A program made the position numbers and the translations under genes. A stretch of 64,000 nucleotides of DNA. Source: Drosophila pseudoobscura (lineage: Eukaryota > Arthropoda > Insecta > Diptera > Drosophilidae). Below are positions 37,680-51,875 of this stretch, piece after piece. Below the pieces are notes generated by a model. It searched no databases. It was given only the letters and a program-made list of their open reading frames with translations, and was not told where the DNA came from. The stretch is taken from assembly GCF_009870125.1 (NCBI RefSeq), contig NC_046679.1, positions 7,564,001-7,628,000 of the forward strand. Reading direction: 5' to 3'. Within the stretch, counting starts at the first letter, position 1; each line of letters begins with the position of its first letter.

Positions 37680-37800
37680 ATTGTATACTGTTCGTTCGCT
37701 TCAGAGTTCTAATAAATTCAATGCGACAGAGACAGAGAGAGAGAGAGAGGGAGAGCGTGAGCTTTGCAAAGCTCTTAGGCCGCTCTCAGCATGAGATAAT
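37680..37800 (-). promoter_or_regulatory. Cyp12e1 upstream region with GA tract and 16-bp palindrome
   Basis: Directly upstream of the Cyp12e1 start codon (minus strand) is a (GA)n tract at about 37730-37758, which is the binding-site type for GAGA factor/Pipsqueak. Next to it is a perfect 16-bp palindrome, GAGCTTTGCAAAGCTC, at 37759-37774. No clear TATA box is visible. The location within about 100 nt of the ATG suggests a core-promoter or proximal regulatory role. That function is inferred; only the motifs are seen. Confidence 0.45.
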
Positions 37801-38880
37801 TTGATTAATTTTGTTTATGTTTTTTTTTGTGTTCTATTTTGTTTTGTTTATCTCTGCTCTCTTTTGGTGGCTTTATTCGCATGCGATGAACACAAAATTG
37901 ATTAACTTGACCTTGGGCATGGTCTAAAAAGCTTTCTTTATTTATTCAAAAATAACTAAATAATGGAGAAGGAGAACAGCTGAGTATAAAAACTTAAAAA
38001 TCAATACAAATTTCCATATACTTTTGTACCGAACCTATATTCTAAGTGGATAGAAACTCAGCTAATTTAACCAAAGGGCATATCATTTTATGAACTTTGA
38101 TCTGAAAACCTTTCAAGAAGAGCAAGAGATCGCTTTTTCGGTATTTTTATAGTCATGTTTGCCTAGTAATGTTATTCTTCTATAAGAAAGATGGTTCTTG
38201 ATAAAAGTTTTTCCTCAAAGTCTCTCTTAAAAGCCCAATAATTTTTTTTGTTAAGTAATATGACTGGTACTTAGTTCAATTTAAAAAAACACCAATTGGG
38301 ATAATTTATTGTGTAAATACTCGATTGAAAACTACATTATTCCCCTTTTAAAAACATTAACTACTTTAAAATACCCTTCTCCGTTTCGCAGATTTTTTTA
38401 TTTTACTAGATTAAGACATTAAGAACACATCTTATCATTATGAAAACTACAACTTGTAAGATACCCATATTGTTTAATAAACAGCGCTAAGTAGAGCTAA
38501 CATAATTCTATCGAATTTACTAAAAAAAACCTGGGGAAAATACTTGTTTTCTATCTTTTAGGTACATCGAAAGCGTACGATATTTTATTGTATGGGAAAA
38601 CAGGGTTCAAAAATGCCTCAATGAAATCCAGATCGGATTGCGAAATTGAATATTTTTTAACTTTTCTTTGTATAAAATCACTGATATCCCCCGTTTGGCA
38701 CTCCGCTGGCTTTAAAAATCCGTGCCCTAAACTAAACCAAGAGAGCAGACAGAAAAAAATTCAAGCCTGTCACAAACAGGACACATAGTCGCACAGGGTG
38801 GCAGACAGAAGGCAATATCTGCCGTGACAGAAAATCTATATAGACGGCCCAGACTGACGGGACTATAATAAAATCGATTT
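37801..38880. other. AT-rich intergenic island upstream of Cyp12e1
   Basis: Strongly AT-rich, with T- and A-runs and no microsatellites or recognisable ORF. Follows directly on the Cyp12e1 promoter region. Nothing further can be supported. Confidence 0.5.
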
Positions 38881-39441
38881 TTTATGTTTTGGCAACTGAC
38901 AAGGACGCGTCGCATCGGGGTCGCGTCTCGACCAGCGGGGCCCATAAATATAGGCACACAAACACACTCGCACACACAGACAGAGGCAGTGGCAGAGGGA
39001 GAGGCAGGGGCAGGGGCAGAGACAGAGGCCGACAGCTGATGATGGGCATACAAAAGTTGACCTCGACTTTGAGCTGTCAAAGGCAGCTAACTAAAACTGA
39101 CCTAAACCAACAAAAATCGACTTTTGCCGCCTAAACACCAGCCAGCCAGGCCTGAGCATGACAGCCCCGAAAGGGAGAGTCGAGTCGTCGAGTCCCCGCT
39201 GAAAGGGGGGTGCAGTGGGAGTGGGAAGTAGGCGTTTAAATACAAAATATCAGCATGACGCAATGATTTCCGGCCTCAGTGAAAATGAAACCTGTTGGAA
39301 TCGGGAGCTGAGAGCCGGAGCCCCAGAGCCCAGAGAGCTGGGAGCTGCCATCGCTGTTGGCAATATAAACAAATTCAATTTGACAGCTGACAGAGACGAC
39401 GAAAAAGAAGGAGAGCAATAGAAAGAGAGTGAAAGAGAGAG

Positions 39442-39462
39442 ACACACACACACACACACACA
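39442..39462. repeat. (CA)n microsatellite
   Basis: Ten CA units after a GA-rich run; another (CA)n lies at 39626-39648. Confidence 0.9.
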
Positions 39463-42400
39463 GTAACAAACAAAAGCCGCAAGTAATAAACTTTTACGAT
39501 CTGTTTTACGGCGACGCGGCACGTGCAACTAGGCCCAGGACATTGAGTGGGCTGCCGCGGGGTTGCAACATAAATTTAATGAAGCTAAAAGCGAGGCGCA
39601 ACAACAATGCAGACAACCCACACATACACACACACACACACACACACGCAGCCATTGGGAGAGTCGTTCCACATGTTGAGGCTGAACGGAGGCTGCGGCA
39701 ATAAAAATAAAATAAAAGTAAATTGTTCAAGGACAGCCATATTTTATGTTATTATTTTACAAACAGCTGACTGCGATAGACGTTGGAAAGCGAGAAAGAG
39801 AGAGACACATAGAGAAATAGAGAGAGGTATAGCCCAAAGAAAGGGATAGTCATTTATTTTTCAGGCGAATTTTTGTAGAAATTTCGCTGGGAATTTCCCG
39901 TTCTGATCCTGATACTGGTCCTAATACCAGTCCTCTTCCTGCTCCACCCACTAATGTTGCTATTCCTGGATGTGTGTGGCTGCTCGTCTGCGACACAAAA
40001 ACGTCAGAAGCACTCAAAAGAGGACTTTGGCTCTGTCCTTGCCGCAAAACGCCATTGATGGATGATTCGCCTGCCCCCTGGCCCACGTCATTCGGGTGTG
40101 TGGCAAAATAAAAGCACTAAAACTTGCAATTTGTATGGAATACATCAGGAGCAGCCAACGAAACAGCCACCGAAAGTGGTCGTGGTCCCAGACGCAGACA
40201 CAGACATGGGCCAGAAAGAGGCGGCACGACACACGACGCACGCGGTGGCATCGAGTCCTGTTCCGAGTTCTGAGTTATAGAAACCCATAACCTGCACTCT
40301 CTCCCACGGCAGCTCTCTCTCTCTCTCGCACTCTCTCCTTCTCTGTCCCTCTTGCTGCTGTGGCTCTCTGCTTCTCTGTCTGTGAGTGGAGCGCGCTTTA
40401 TGATTGCCAGGCATAAATAAGCGGCAAAAGCACCCCAATGACGATGAGGACAATGACGACGACGACGCCGGCGAGGGTGTCCTGTGGGCACTGCCAAAGT
40501 GCACTTCCTGTGTCCTTTCACTGCTTTGCCACCAATTGCTGCCACGAGCAGGAGCAGGAGCAGCAGTAGAGGCAGCAGCAGCAGAGCTTGCGCAGCCCGG
40601 ACCGACTCGGGTTCACGTTCACCTGCCTTAGCCGACTCAGTGCCGGCCGTGTCCTTTTTATCCTCTGCACTCTAGCATGGGGGCTGTCAACGCCGCCGAC
40701 AGCTGGATAAATGTGTATCTATGTATGGCTCTGCCTCTACTCCTGGGGCATCCTTCTTCTGTGTTCCCGTTGTCTGCGCATCTTCTCTCTCTCTCTGCGG
40801 CTGAGTGGGAGGCAAAGTAGCAATTCATCATAGAAAATGGCGGAAGTAATCGCCCCTTTATATGGGTGGGTGTATGTCTCTTATTTGGGCATCAATTAAA
40901 ACCCAAAAGCGACATATGATAATGCAACTTAAAGCGAAAAGAAGTTGGATAAAAGTCATCAACTAAATCCAGGACACTCTGCCGTTTAATAGACTAAAGC
41001 CAAGAGCAATAGTCCCCTTTATGATCTCTCAATACTTAACCGCAGAAGGACACAACTATAACCATCAAATGACACTTGCCACACACAGTCAAGGATCCGC
41101 AGGGCTGCCACATGCCTCTCAGCGACATGGAAAACGCATCTCCCAATCAACATAAAGTGCCCAACAACAAACATGCCACGTTTTACAGCCACCAGAAGGG
41201 AGGGAGGGAAAGGCCAAACTCATCATCAAACTCGGCGCTAAGAGTCGGGCATTTAGTTAATTTTAAATGCTGATTAGCGCAGTTTAGAGCGCCCCAAAAA
41301 TGGAGGCGGAGAACGCCCCTCAAAAGTCAAGTGATCCAGAGACCCGCACAAGACCCGCAACCAAATGCCCAAGTGGAAGAGCCAGCATATGTGTGAAGGG
41401 TAAATTATAATTTTATTATCATTACCAGCGGCGAGTGTCTTATCAGCAAAGTTTTACGAGGCCACAGATCGCATAGGGGTCATGTTCTACTCTCGCTGTT
41501 ATCCTTGCCAAATGAAAATAAACTGTAGCTTAAAATGTTTACGATGCGTTGACGACATCGTCAGGGGTCTGAGTGGCTGTCTGTCCGTGTGGGTTTATGG
41601 CCGCTTTTATGCGCTTTTTATGCTTCATTCCTAACCTCAATTTAATTGTTTAGCCGGTGACAATCATTACCCCTCAACATATGTACTCTGGCAGACAGTG
41701 GCAGACCATCGGGCTGGCTGTCTGAGTTTTACGACTCCAAGGAGCTGTCAATTTGATGTCCTCAATGTGCCGTTGACAAGGCGCAATCCCACCCCTCACC
41801 GCACACCCATCATTGTTGTAATAAAAACATGAAGATTACACTTTATGGCCATGACGAACTTAGCGGAAGTTGTAAAACACTCAAGTGTAATGATGCCAGA
41901 GCTTTGCATCCGACTTTCCCTTCTAGTTTTGGGACTCCCACTGCCACTGCGGGTGTGAAAACTAACGCCTGGCTTTTCATTCGCAGCTTCCTGTGCGCCC
42001 ACCGAAGGACTCGTTTTACGACTCTACTACGATTTACGATGATAACATCTTCGATGCATCCAGTCGCTTATTATTTTTCTATTACATTATAATTTACAGC
42101 ATTTGATGGCTGGATTTTTACGATCATTAAATGGCGATGCACAGATTTGTCATTTGGCTTGTTAAATAAAGCGCAAAATTTACAGGTTGTCAAGAACGGA
42201 ATCTGCCATCTCCCCACTTCAGCCCTGACTCCTGGTCGGGCAGTCGTAAAATTTGGCCAAAAAGCATTGAGCTATTTGTGCTGCTTCTTTTTTTATAGCC
42301 CAAGCTGTTGGATAACAAAATGTGGTCGCCATCCTTGGCCCTGATCCCTTTTCTGGCCAGGGTCTTGAAGGTGTAAAAATGTTCTTGCCATTACTGTTAT

Positions 42401-43258
42401 TGTTTTTACTACCGCTCTTACTGTTCTGTGCTGTCTGTATCTCAGTCGTGGGTCTGGGGTCCTTGCGATTCCTTGGCGCTGTTTATTCAAGCGCGAAAAT
42501 GGATTCGTTTTTTACGACTTGATTATTATGACTCCGACTGCGTTTGATTACAAATATTATACCAGAGAATGGCCCCCATTTTATTTCACTTTTTTCTTGG
42601 TTTTGTTTTTGTGTTTTTGCTTTTTTGTAGTGCTGCTCACTGGAGTTGTAAATGGTTTTGGTTTTTGATTTTGTCGAGCCATTTGTAGCTTATGTTTATT
42701 AATGAGCCATCGTTCAGTGCAGGCGATGGCAGAACCAGAGCTTGAAAGAATAAAACCCAGATCAAACTGCAGTCCCAGAGCTGGCCAATGTGACTTGACT
42801 TTCCTTCAAGTGTCTCCCAAATATTTGCTTGATTAAATTTTGCCCACTGCCCCGCCTGCAATCTCGCTCATGGCCAGGACAATGGAGCTGCCCCAACACT
42901 CAGCAGTCACTTTGGTATAAAGAAACAATTTTCATTGGCTTCTCTGGGAAAAAGTGCAATAAAATAAAATTAAATCTGCAATTTTGAGGTTTTTGTGTGG
43001 GCCATAAAAAGTGTCTGCAACTGTGTCGGTGTCTGGGTTGCTGGCATGTTGACTTGGCTGTCTGGACCGAGGTCTTACCTTTGACCCACCTAAATGGCAG
43101 CCATGCAAAAACTTCTGCTTCAACTGCAGCTCTTGATTAAAAATTGAAACAACTTTGTGAAGTCAAGGAACCTTTCATGGGGGGATTTCATCAAAAGATG
43201 CTCAATATTTTTCAGCAGAAAGATGACTTTAAAGAAGGGGAACTACTGGCTTAGTCCA

Positions 43259-43281
43259 CGGCTACGGCTACGGCTACGGCT
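43259..43281. repeat. CGGCTA hexamer array
   Basis: Four tandem copies; a TTGGGC array lies nearby at 43500-43532. Confidence 0.85.
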
Positions 43282-44398
43282 AATCAATGCAGAGGCAGCT
43301 AAGCTGAGGGTACCCTTTTGGCTACGCTTCTCCGCATAATTTGGCTTCGGAAAATGCCGTATTCAAATTCCAAATTCAAATTTGCTCACGCTGATAAGGC
43401 TGGAAAAGCGGTGTGGTTGGGAGAACTCCTTCGAGAGCAACGCCTTCAGCTTATCGGGCAAAAGATGTACAGGAGCAGGAGGAGCACAACTGGAGACAAA
43501 GGCTTGGGCTTGGGCTTGGGCTTGGTCTTGGGCCCTGGATGAGTGATGGCCGCCTCGACGCCCGCGAGCAGGCTTTTGGTATTTTATACGCTACCTAACA
43601 GATAAGATTACCTAACCCCCGGCCCGGGCTCGGGCTCTCATCCACCGCTTCTTCGAAGAGCCCTCCCCGCTGGCAGTTCCAATGAAAAATGAGTTAATTA
43701 AAGCCACGTTCTGAATGCCAAGGCGATCAAATTCATTTGGCAAACTTTTCCCATCCTCCCCCCCACAGATAAAACTGTAAAATGCTAAACATTCAAATTC
43801 CTTTCGGCTGATGCGGATGCTGCTGTTGTTGCTGGCTGTCCAAGGCGCTTATTAAATCAAGTTAATAACTTTTAGAGCCGCAATAAAAGTGTCAAAGATT
43901 ATAGCATAGTTATAAGGGCAGCCCCGTGGCTGTAGCGGATCCATTTTGGGGCTGGCTGGCGAAAGCAATTAAATTCGGTTTAATTACGACGCATTTTTGT
44001 TTTTCGTCCGGGCTGCCACGATGCCACGATGCCAGGATGCCAGGAAGCCAGGATGTTTGTTAATTTCAACGCCTCTTGCTGCTCGGTTCGGAATGGCTCG
44101 GCCTCGGCCTCGGCCTGGCTCAGATAAAATGGCAGACAGACAGACGCGCAGAGCCGGAAAATTTTTGTGACCAATGTCGTCGTTGGTCCTCGCTCTCCCT
44201 ATCCCCCCACCCCCCATCTTCCGCCACACATATCCTTTCGCTCGTTTTGCATGCACAGCGGTTGCTGGAGGAGATTGTGGGGGGAACGGCTGGACCTGGA
44301 CCTGTGCCCGTGCCCGCTCCTCGTGCTCGGGCATGTTTATCTGCACGCAGACAGATACGCCGCCTGTCGCCCAGGACGGGGATGAGCAGGAACACAAG

Positions 44399-44430
44399 GA
44401 GCGTGAGGAGCGTGAGGAGCGTGAGGAGGA
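44399..44430. repeat. GAGCGTGAG nonamer array
   Basis: Three full copies in tandem. Confidence 0.85.
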
Positions 44431-44625
44431 GGAGAAGGAGCGGCTCTCGTGGCTGCTATCCGGGCAGTGTGTGCAAATGTTGTGCGAGCCATTAATCACA
44501 CGATTTCATGAATACATCAGCCAGTGAGGCGCAGAGTCAGCCAGACGATGTCGACGACGACAGCACCACCACCAAGACTAGGACGAGCACTCGTCCATGC
44601 ACATGCAGACTCTGAACACACAGAT

Positions 44626-44648
44626 ACACACACACACACACACACACA
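44626..44648. repeat. (AC)n microsatellite
   Basis: Eleven AC units. Confidence 0.9.
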
Positions 44649-45948
44649 TGGCAAACAAACATAAGCGCAACAAAACGAAACGACTCAAAAATCTTATTTT
44701 CAGCTCATGTTGTGCTCGTTTGTTATTTTTTGCCACCGCCGAGCGCCGAGAGAGTGAGGAATGGGCTTCAGAAGGAAAGCGTTCCGGCAGGAGGGAGGCC
44801 AGCAAAAGCAAAAGGATTCTGGTCTGTCCAAAAGGGTCAAGCTTCCAGTTGCATTAATGACATCGACGTGGAGGAGCAGGAGTAGAAGTATCTGCCCAAG
44901 AGAAGGGAGAAGTAAATGCAGCAACAGACATAGAAGCGGAGCAGGAGGAGCAGGAGCAGGAGCTGGTGCTGCAGGATATTTGGGGGCAACATGTGCAAGT
45001 CGAAGGCAGAGTCAGTCACTCAAATGGTCTGTGGCTGCGGCTGTCACTGGCTCCGTCCGGGTTGCTCTGGTCTGGTCTGCTCTGTTTCTGTTCGAGTCAT
45101 GAGTGTTCCCATCCTCCCCCTTTTTTTCGCTATTTAGTTTGCCTGCCGCTGGTGCTGTTGCTGTTGGCGATCATTTCGTAGTCAAAGGCAAGCCATTAGG
45201 CTCTTGACTTGTCGCCAGAGGCTGCGCTGCCCCCTTGGAGTGCCCTGTGGAAGGGATCTATGGAATTTGGGTAAAGGTTGAAGACCCAGAGATCTAAAGC
45301 TCTATTAAGAGGTACTTCAAAGCCCATGAAAATGTATGTTTAACGAACGAATGACATCTTAAAGGGTGTCATAGGATTCGCCGAGATCCTGCCTCTCGTT
45401 TCCAACTCTTTCTGTCTTTGATGAGCGTGTGTGTGTGTGTGTGTGAGTGGGCGTGTCTGAGCTCCATCCCTTCGAGAGCTTTAAACTCGGATCAGTTTTG
45501 TATCTGGAATCACTAGATATGAGCTTCATCCCCGCTCTGGTATCTACTTTTCCAGGCAGCTGACAATTACAGCTAAGAAACTAATTAAGCATGCAAATTT
45601 TTTAAAGTTTTTTTGCATTTGGTTTCCGTTTGCGGTGCGGCTGTCACCTTCCACGCACGCAAAAGTTACGCCAATTTGGCAGCTCATTTGCGAAAAATCC
45701 CATAGCACATTCGGGGCTGATAAACATGCCAAGGAACTTTTAAATACAACAGCAGAAGCGGCAGGAGGCAACAATCCCTTAGCTTTATGGCCAACACACA
45801 CACACACTCGTACATTGGGGCACAGACTCATTTCCGCAGGAGACAAAGTTTTCTTTGGCGGCTTTAAACTAAAGTTTTTTATATTTTTAATTAGATGCAC
45901 ATGAGGTTTTACTTAACAAAACTTTTGACATCCCACCCCCACACAGGC

Positions 45949-45970
45949 ACACACACACACACACACACAC
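45949..45970. repeat. (CA)n microsatellite
   Basis: Eleven CA units; related arrays lie at 46188-46205 (CA) and 46376-46404 (CT with a CG interruption). Confidence 0.9.
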
Positions 45971-46988
45971 GGTTATGGCATCTTTAATGCCAGGCTGTAT
46001 TCAACGAGCTTTTGCACTTTGCATGCGCCACTTCCGCTCAAGCCCCCCTCACCCTCCACCCCCAACCCCTTCGAAATGCTGCAACTTCCGTGCCCGTTGC
46101 GCCAAAAACTTTTCCAACAACAAGAAAGCCAACCGAAAAACAACATCAGTGAGGAAAACAAAAGCCCTGCTGCTGGAATTTTTACAGACACACACACACA
46201 CACACGCACACATCCTGACACATTCCTCGCCACGACTTTAGTTACAGGTTTTTCTCTGGCTTTTCATAATATTCCACCCGGCCCTGATTGGGCATATCAG
46301 GAAAAGTTTTGTCCGAAAAACACCAAAGTGGAAATTGCTTGAAATCGGCTTACACCAAAAGGTGCCCCGGAATCTCGCTCTCTCTCTCTCTCGCTCTCTC
46401 TCTCGCAGAGCTCCTGCTTGCCACCTCGCTGCTGCAGGTAAATGTCAAAATTGATGCCACTCAAAATGCGCCAAACTTTTCACCGACTGCTCTTCTTCTT
46501 CTGCTAGTTTTCCCCCCATTTTTTGGTTGTTATTTTTTGTGGAAATGTCCAAAACAACAAGAGCCAAAAGTTTTGCATTGTTCCAGAGCAACGGAAACCG
46601 AGCCACGTCTCCAGTTCGCCAGCACAACCCTTCCACACAATTAGCCATCGGGAGGACCAGTCCAAGTCGAAGCAGGGCCGACCAGGGCAGACCAGAACCC
46701 GGCCAGAACCCGGCACAGTTGGCAACTTGGCTTTAGGCATGGGCTTAGCCTAATTAAAAAAATGAGACGTCAGCGTCACATTTTGTGGCTGCCGCTGAAG
46801 GCAACCGAGAGGGGTGTAGGGGAGGCGGGGATAAAGTTGTAAGGGAGATGGAAAAATTTTAAATTGAATCAACTTGAGTGCTCATAAATTTTTCTATGGC
46901 TCTGCAAAGGATTCTTGGAAGGATTTAGCATTGCGTCAGTGGCAGTGGCAGGCACTTTTTTCTTGGGGCGTGGAACCCAGGTGGAACT

Positions 46989-47021
46989 GAGACTGATACT
47001 GACACTGATACTGATACTGAC
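46989..47021. repeat. CTGATA/CTGACA hexamer array
   Basis: Five tandem hexamers with A/C variation. Confidence 0.85.
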
Positions 47022-47663
47022 ATTGTGGCAAGTTTCGGTTACAGCTCAATCAGGAGCAACCATTAGCGGCGGCAGCAGCAGTTGCAGCCATTTTGGCCGC
47101 TCTAGCTGCTAGCTTTCATAAAGATTTTGCCGTGCAAGAAAATCGAGTTGCCGTATTGCAAGTTTTGCCAGAAGATTTCCGAGAAAGCCAATTAAGTTGT
47201 CAGTCAATCAGGCAGTCTCGCCCATTGCTGCAGGAAGTACTCGTACTCAGAGCCAAATTAATTACATTTACCATGTTTTCATACGCAAAGAATACTCTCT
47301 CTCCAAATCCAAGGAATCCCCGCACTGTGGCTGCAATTTAAGGTAATCAAATGGGGGAAAAAACAAAGAAAATGTTGACATTACACGGATACTCACACAC
47401 ACAGAGACACACACACACACAGACAGATACTTAGACAGCACGCAGCGTGTCGCGTGGTAATTTAAATTTTAATTTTGATCTTAATCTCTTAATGCGAAAT
47501 AAAATGCCGCACACTGGTGCCCGCCGTGGAGCACGAACCGTATACGGTACGGTTACGGGTGTGGATGTGGGGTGACACAGCATCTGAGCAATCAGCGACG
47601 AGCAGCACTTCCTTTTCACCTCACTCTCCCTCTCCGTCGCTGAAAGATACATACATATATACC

Positions 47664-47686
47664 CGTACTCGTACTCGTACTCGTAT
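47664..47686. repeat. CGTACT hexamer array
   Basis: Nearly four tandem units. Confidence 0.85.
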
Positions 47687-49006
47687 ATAAGTACATTCTT
47701 ATCTAGACAGTCACAGTTGGCTTCTAATTTACATTTGCCTCTCCGCCCGCCTTCATTCTTTCTTTCTCTGTGGCTTTTGCCACTTCTGTCGCCATTTTCA
47801 TGCCTTAAAAAATGGTTATTTATGGCCTTTGGTCCAGTAATAACTTCATCAAATGAGAATCCCAGAGGACAGTTGTCAGTTCCTAAAAGAATTGGGAATA
47901 CTCAACGCTTGGGCTTCTGAGAAATACTTCCTAAAAAGAGAACCTAGATATATTCTTCAATATCTTCACTGTCTTTGTCTTTGGCCCATCTTACAGCCAC
48001 ATTGTAACGAAAATATCTCTACAAAAACCTGCACAGAATTCAGCCAACAGCAGCTCTTTATTCTCTGAAAATAAAAGGTAAAAAACAACAGACAGCCGTC
48101 TGTAATCTGAGGCCCAGTGGCTGTGGATCTGATGCCAGGCAATCTTCAGTGTAGGCCCAGCCAATCCCAGGGCCAAAACCATTCAAATCCCCCAGCAGAG
48201 CAGCAGTGGAGCTCGTTGCTGCTGTCGTGCAGAGCCGGAGTTAAGTCCGAGCACTTAGCCAACTGAAAATTAAACAGAAAATGTCATGCATTTTGCATTC
48301 GAATTTGTCGAGGAACAACGGGGTTGTACACATCTGCCCCTCCCCCTTATTCGCTTAGCCCTCGACTGTCCACAATTGTATTAGGATATCCCCAAGCCCA
48401 AGTATTGCCCTTTCGAGTCTTTCGACCTATTATACAAATGGTCATATTTAATTCGTTCTGCTGGCAATCGAAAAAACCTTAGCCCTCCCTCCATTGGGAT
48501 ACGCATGCGAGTGTGTGGATGCGTGTATCTCCCTCTGCCTGTGTGCGTGTGTGTGCGTGCGTATCTGTGTGGACATTGTACTAAATCCCGTGTCTAATCT
48601 GTGGCAATAATGCTGCATATAAAAAGATAAAGTTTCGCAGTGGACAATGTAGGTAAGGTGACCATAAACTTGTATGATTTGTTTTATGGCCAACCGAGGA
48701 CGTTATTATTGCTAAAAGGCACGCCCACATAGACCGCTACCGCTCTGCCACCCTAACCCTCAGGTAGCGCGTCCTTTGGGCATTGAAGATACAAAAAGAA
48801 TGCTGCAACGGCAATGGCAAACGGGGGATACACGGCCACCAGGATGCTGCCAGAGCGGGAGAAGTCAATAAAGCATAATGTGAGCACGTTTTTAATTGGC
48901 GCTTGCTGAAAGCTGGCAGCCCTGGCCCTGGCCCCCCAGCCTGGCCTCTGCTGCTGCTGACCAGAAACCAATTAGCGGCAGTTCCAGGACCTTTCACTAC
49001 CGTGTG

Positions 49007-49026
49007 GGTGTGTGTGTGTGTGTGTG
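49007..49026. repeat. (GT)n microsatellite
   Basis: About nine GT units after GTGTGGG. Confidence 0.85.
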
Positions 49027-49080
49027 CATGCGAGGGTGAGTGAGTGGCAGAGTCTAATTACGCTTCAATTGCGCCACTTG

Positions 49081-50060
49081 CATTTAGATCGTTAAATTAT
49101 GGAAATTTTTTGCAAGGCGCATTTCTTACGCTCGATGAAAGTCGATGTGGAGGTATAGATGAATGCACTGGAAAAAACTGAGAGGGATATTGTCTAGAAG
49201 AGGAAACATTTTCCACGCTATACATATCACAGACAATATCAGCATCAACGATGCCGTTTAAGTATTACAAAAGCCAATGGAAAAGCCAACAGCCAAGAAC
49301 TAACTTTTTAAATGATGAACACATAACACACAAAAATTAGGTTATAGGACTAGAGGAGTAGATCATATCCTCATGCCTTGAATTTCCCGTAAACCCCTAA
49401 ATTCTTTTTTAAAAATTCAAAAACCATCATAATTTTCGCTCGGCATTTACACCGCCGATATCTTAAATAATTGATGGGTTCAAAGGAGAATTTTATGAGC
49501 TTTCAGTCGATTTTCGATTCTATGGCTATAAATACAAGATATTCTAAGATAAGGGCATCCAAACTCCACACATTCTAGTTAAATATCATTCCAAACCGCT
49601 AATATTCAGTGATTTGTTGACTATAATCGAGCCACAATATTATTAAGTTTGTATGGAAAGGGATGCCATATATTTCTATAGTCTTCTGACTATCTACGAC
49701 CTACATATATCCATAAGCTAGTCCTTCCCTCTTCATTTAAACTAAGAGTTATGTTTTAGGATATAATCGAATGTGCCTAAGTAATATTTTTCGTAGTAAT
49801 TCAGCAAAAATTTTCAGAAAATCAAAAATCCAGTTCATTGTCTTACTCAAAATTTTTCAATTTCATTTAGAGCCCAAATAATGCTACAAATGTGATGGGA
49901 TATAGAATTCCAATATTTATCTTATTTTATAATTATTTTTATTTCAATTTACTTTATTAATGTATATTTGATTAACCATCTTAGATTTTCTTTCAGTGCC
50001 TGCACCTTTGGGTATATATATTTTTGTTCCGTTGTGTATGTAAGTGTGTATGGGGCGCAA
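49081..50060. other. AT-rich island without microsatellites
   Basis: About 1 kb of AT-rich, stop-dense sequence between repeat-rich flanks. No ORF over 60 codons on either strand and no motif recognised. Confidence 0.45.
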
Positions 50061-51875
50061 TTTTAATTTCAAATTGACAAAGCGCAATTAGGCAGGATCC
50101 TGGCCTTAGTCAGTCCCCTTCGCTGCCCGCTGCTGCCTCTCCTGCTCCGCCCACTCACTCCATTCACGACTCAATCCCTGGCCAAGTAGTCCTGGCCTTA
50201 ATGTATTTTATTGACGTTGCCGGGGTTATTGCATTGGGCATAAATTAATTTCACGACGCGTAAATTGAGCAGTTTTTGACACGGCCCACCTAGAGAATCC
50301 CCCCCGCTCTTCCGCTCCATTCGTGCCCCAAAGCCAATTATGTGGAGCTGTATTTCCTCCTGCCTCCCCTACCCTTCCCTTTCCTTCCTTTTTTTTTGTT
50401 TTGGGTTGCTCTCTCTGTCGTGGGCCTGGTGACAATTTTGCTGCTGCTTACCTAAGATTTTCCCTCTGTTGTAATTGTGTGCCACACTGCAAACCATTAA
50501 TTCTCGTTAGCGTCCGAAAAAGCAGCAGCAACCGCAACAACAACGACAACAGCAACGGCAACAACTGCGGAGTGGCAAAAGCAATAACATGAAGAGTAGA
50601 GGCGGATGGGAGGGGCGGGAGAAAGTGGCAGCCTGGTCAGCAGCTTGTCAGCTTCTTTGGCTTGGTTTTCATATTAATTTAGTTGATTTTTGTGTGAATT
50701 AATTAGGCAAAAGGTGAAAATGAAGATGAATGTTTTAATTAGGCTACAGGCCACCCCTCCAGCAGGGCCCTGTAGGGGCAGGGGCGAATGAGCCACGCGG
50801 ATTTGAATGTCACACGCGGCCCCCCCAGCCCCGAACCACCCAAATAGTAGTCATGCAACACTTTAAGGGACCTTTAAAAAGGCAATCCGGAATTGGGTTC
50901 CGGACCGGGCTTGGCCAGGGACATGGCACAAAATCCCCGGCAAAGGCTTAAGCAATGTCTGACAAAACACCTGAGACATTCAATTATATAGCCACGCGCG
51001 GCCCCACAGCTCGGGATGGAACCGGAGCAGAACGCAGAGAGAGAGAGAGAGGCGTGGGCGAGGCACAGGACAAGTCGCTGGCAGAGTCAGAGAGAAAGAA
51101 GAAAGGGAGCCACTGGGAGACAAAGAGTCCGCGTTTCGTTGGCTTATGAAATTGTCAACCAACTGCGCTAGCAGTAGTACCAAAAAAAATATATAAAAAT
51201 TATATTTATACAAAAGAAGTGATACTAAAACGAGAGAAAGTCGGGATAAAGCCGGGTTTTATATACCCTGAGATAGGAATTTACTATCCGTATGGATATC
51301 TAATGATTTTTAGCATTTAAAAGAGGAGAGGAACCGGAGAGAAAAGATATGGAAAAGGGTTTCATGCACACAGAAAAGCTATGATCTATAAAGGCACTCA
51401 AGCTGATCCGTAAAGATGCTCTTTCCTCATGAATATTTTCCCCATTTTCAATTGGTTTCCTATATTTTACCCCATTTTTCAGAGCATTCGACAGTCGCTG
51501 AAGGCCCTAAAAGTTTGCCACTGAAACTCTAAGCTTTTCCAGAGCCGGTTGAGAAGGAAAAATAATAATAATTTGCTCGGCGGTTTGCAAAAATTGTTAA
51601 CTGCAGAAACAATGGCAGGCACTTGAGGCGGGGATTTCAGTTTAATAAGCGCCAGACGGGCCAAAACAGCTGGGGTTCCTCTGTCCTCTGTCCCCTGTCC
51701 CCCGTCCCCTTTCCTGGCCTCTATCTGGTGGTTGTGTGGTGGGTGGCTTCACTGGTTGTGCAATGATTTGATGCTGTCATAATATTTAGCATATTTCACT
51801 GAGGAATGGAATGGAATGTCGATGAATGTCGATGAGCTGGCACCAGAGATTCAGCGAGATCCGTGTGGGAATGCA

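Larger units (their letters stand above)
38881..49080. other. Long non-coding stretch
   Basis: Dense dinucleotide and hexamer repeats, listed separately where long. No exon recognised. A 35-codon ORF at 44508-44615 has a protein-like composition and is noted under findings. Confidence 0.55.
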
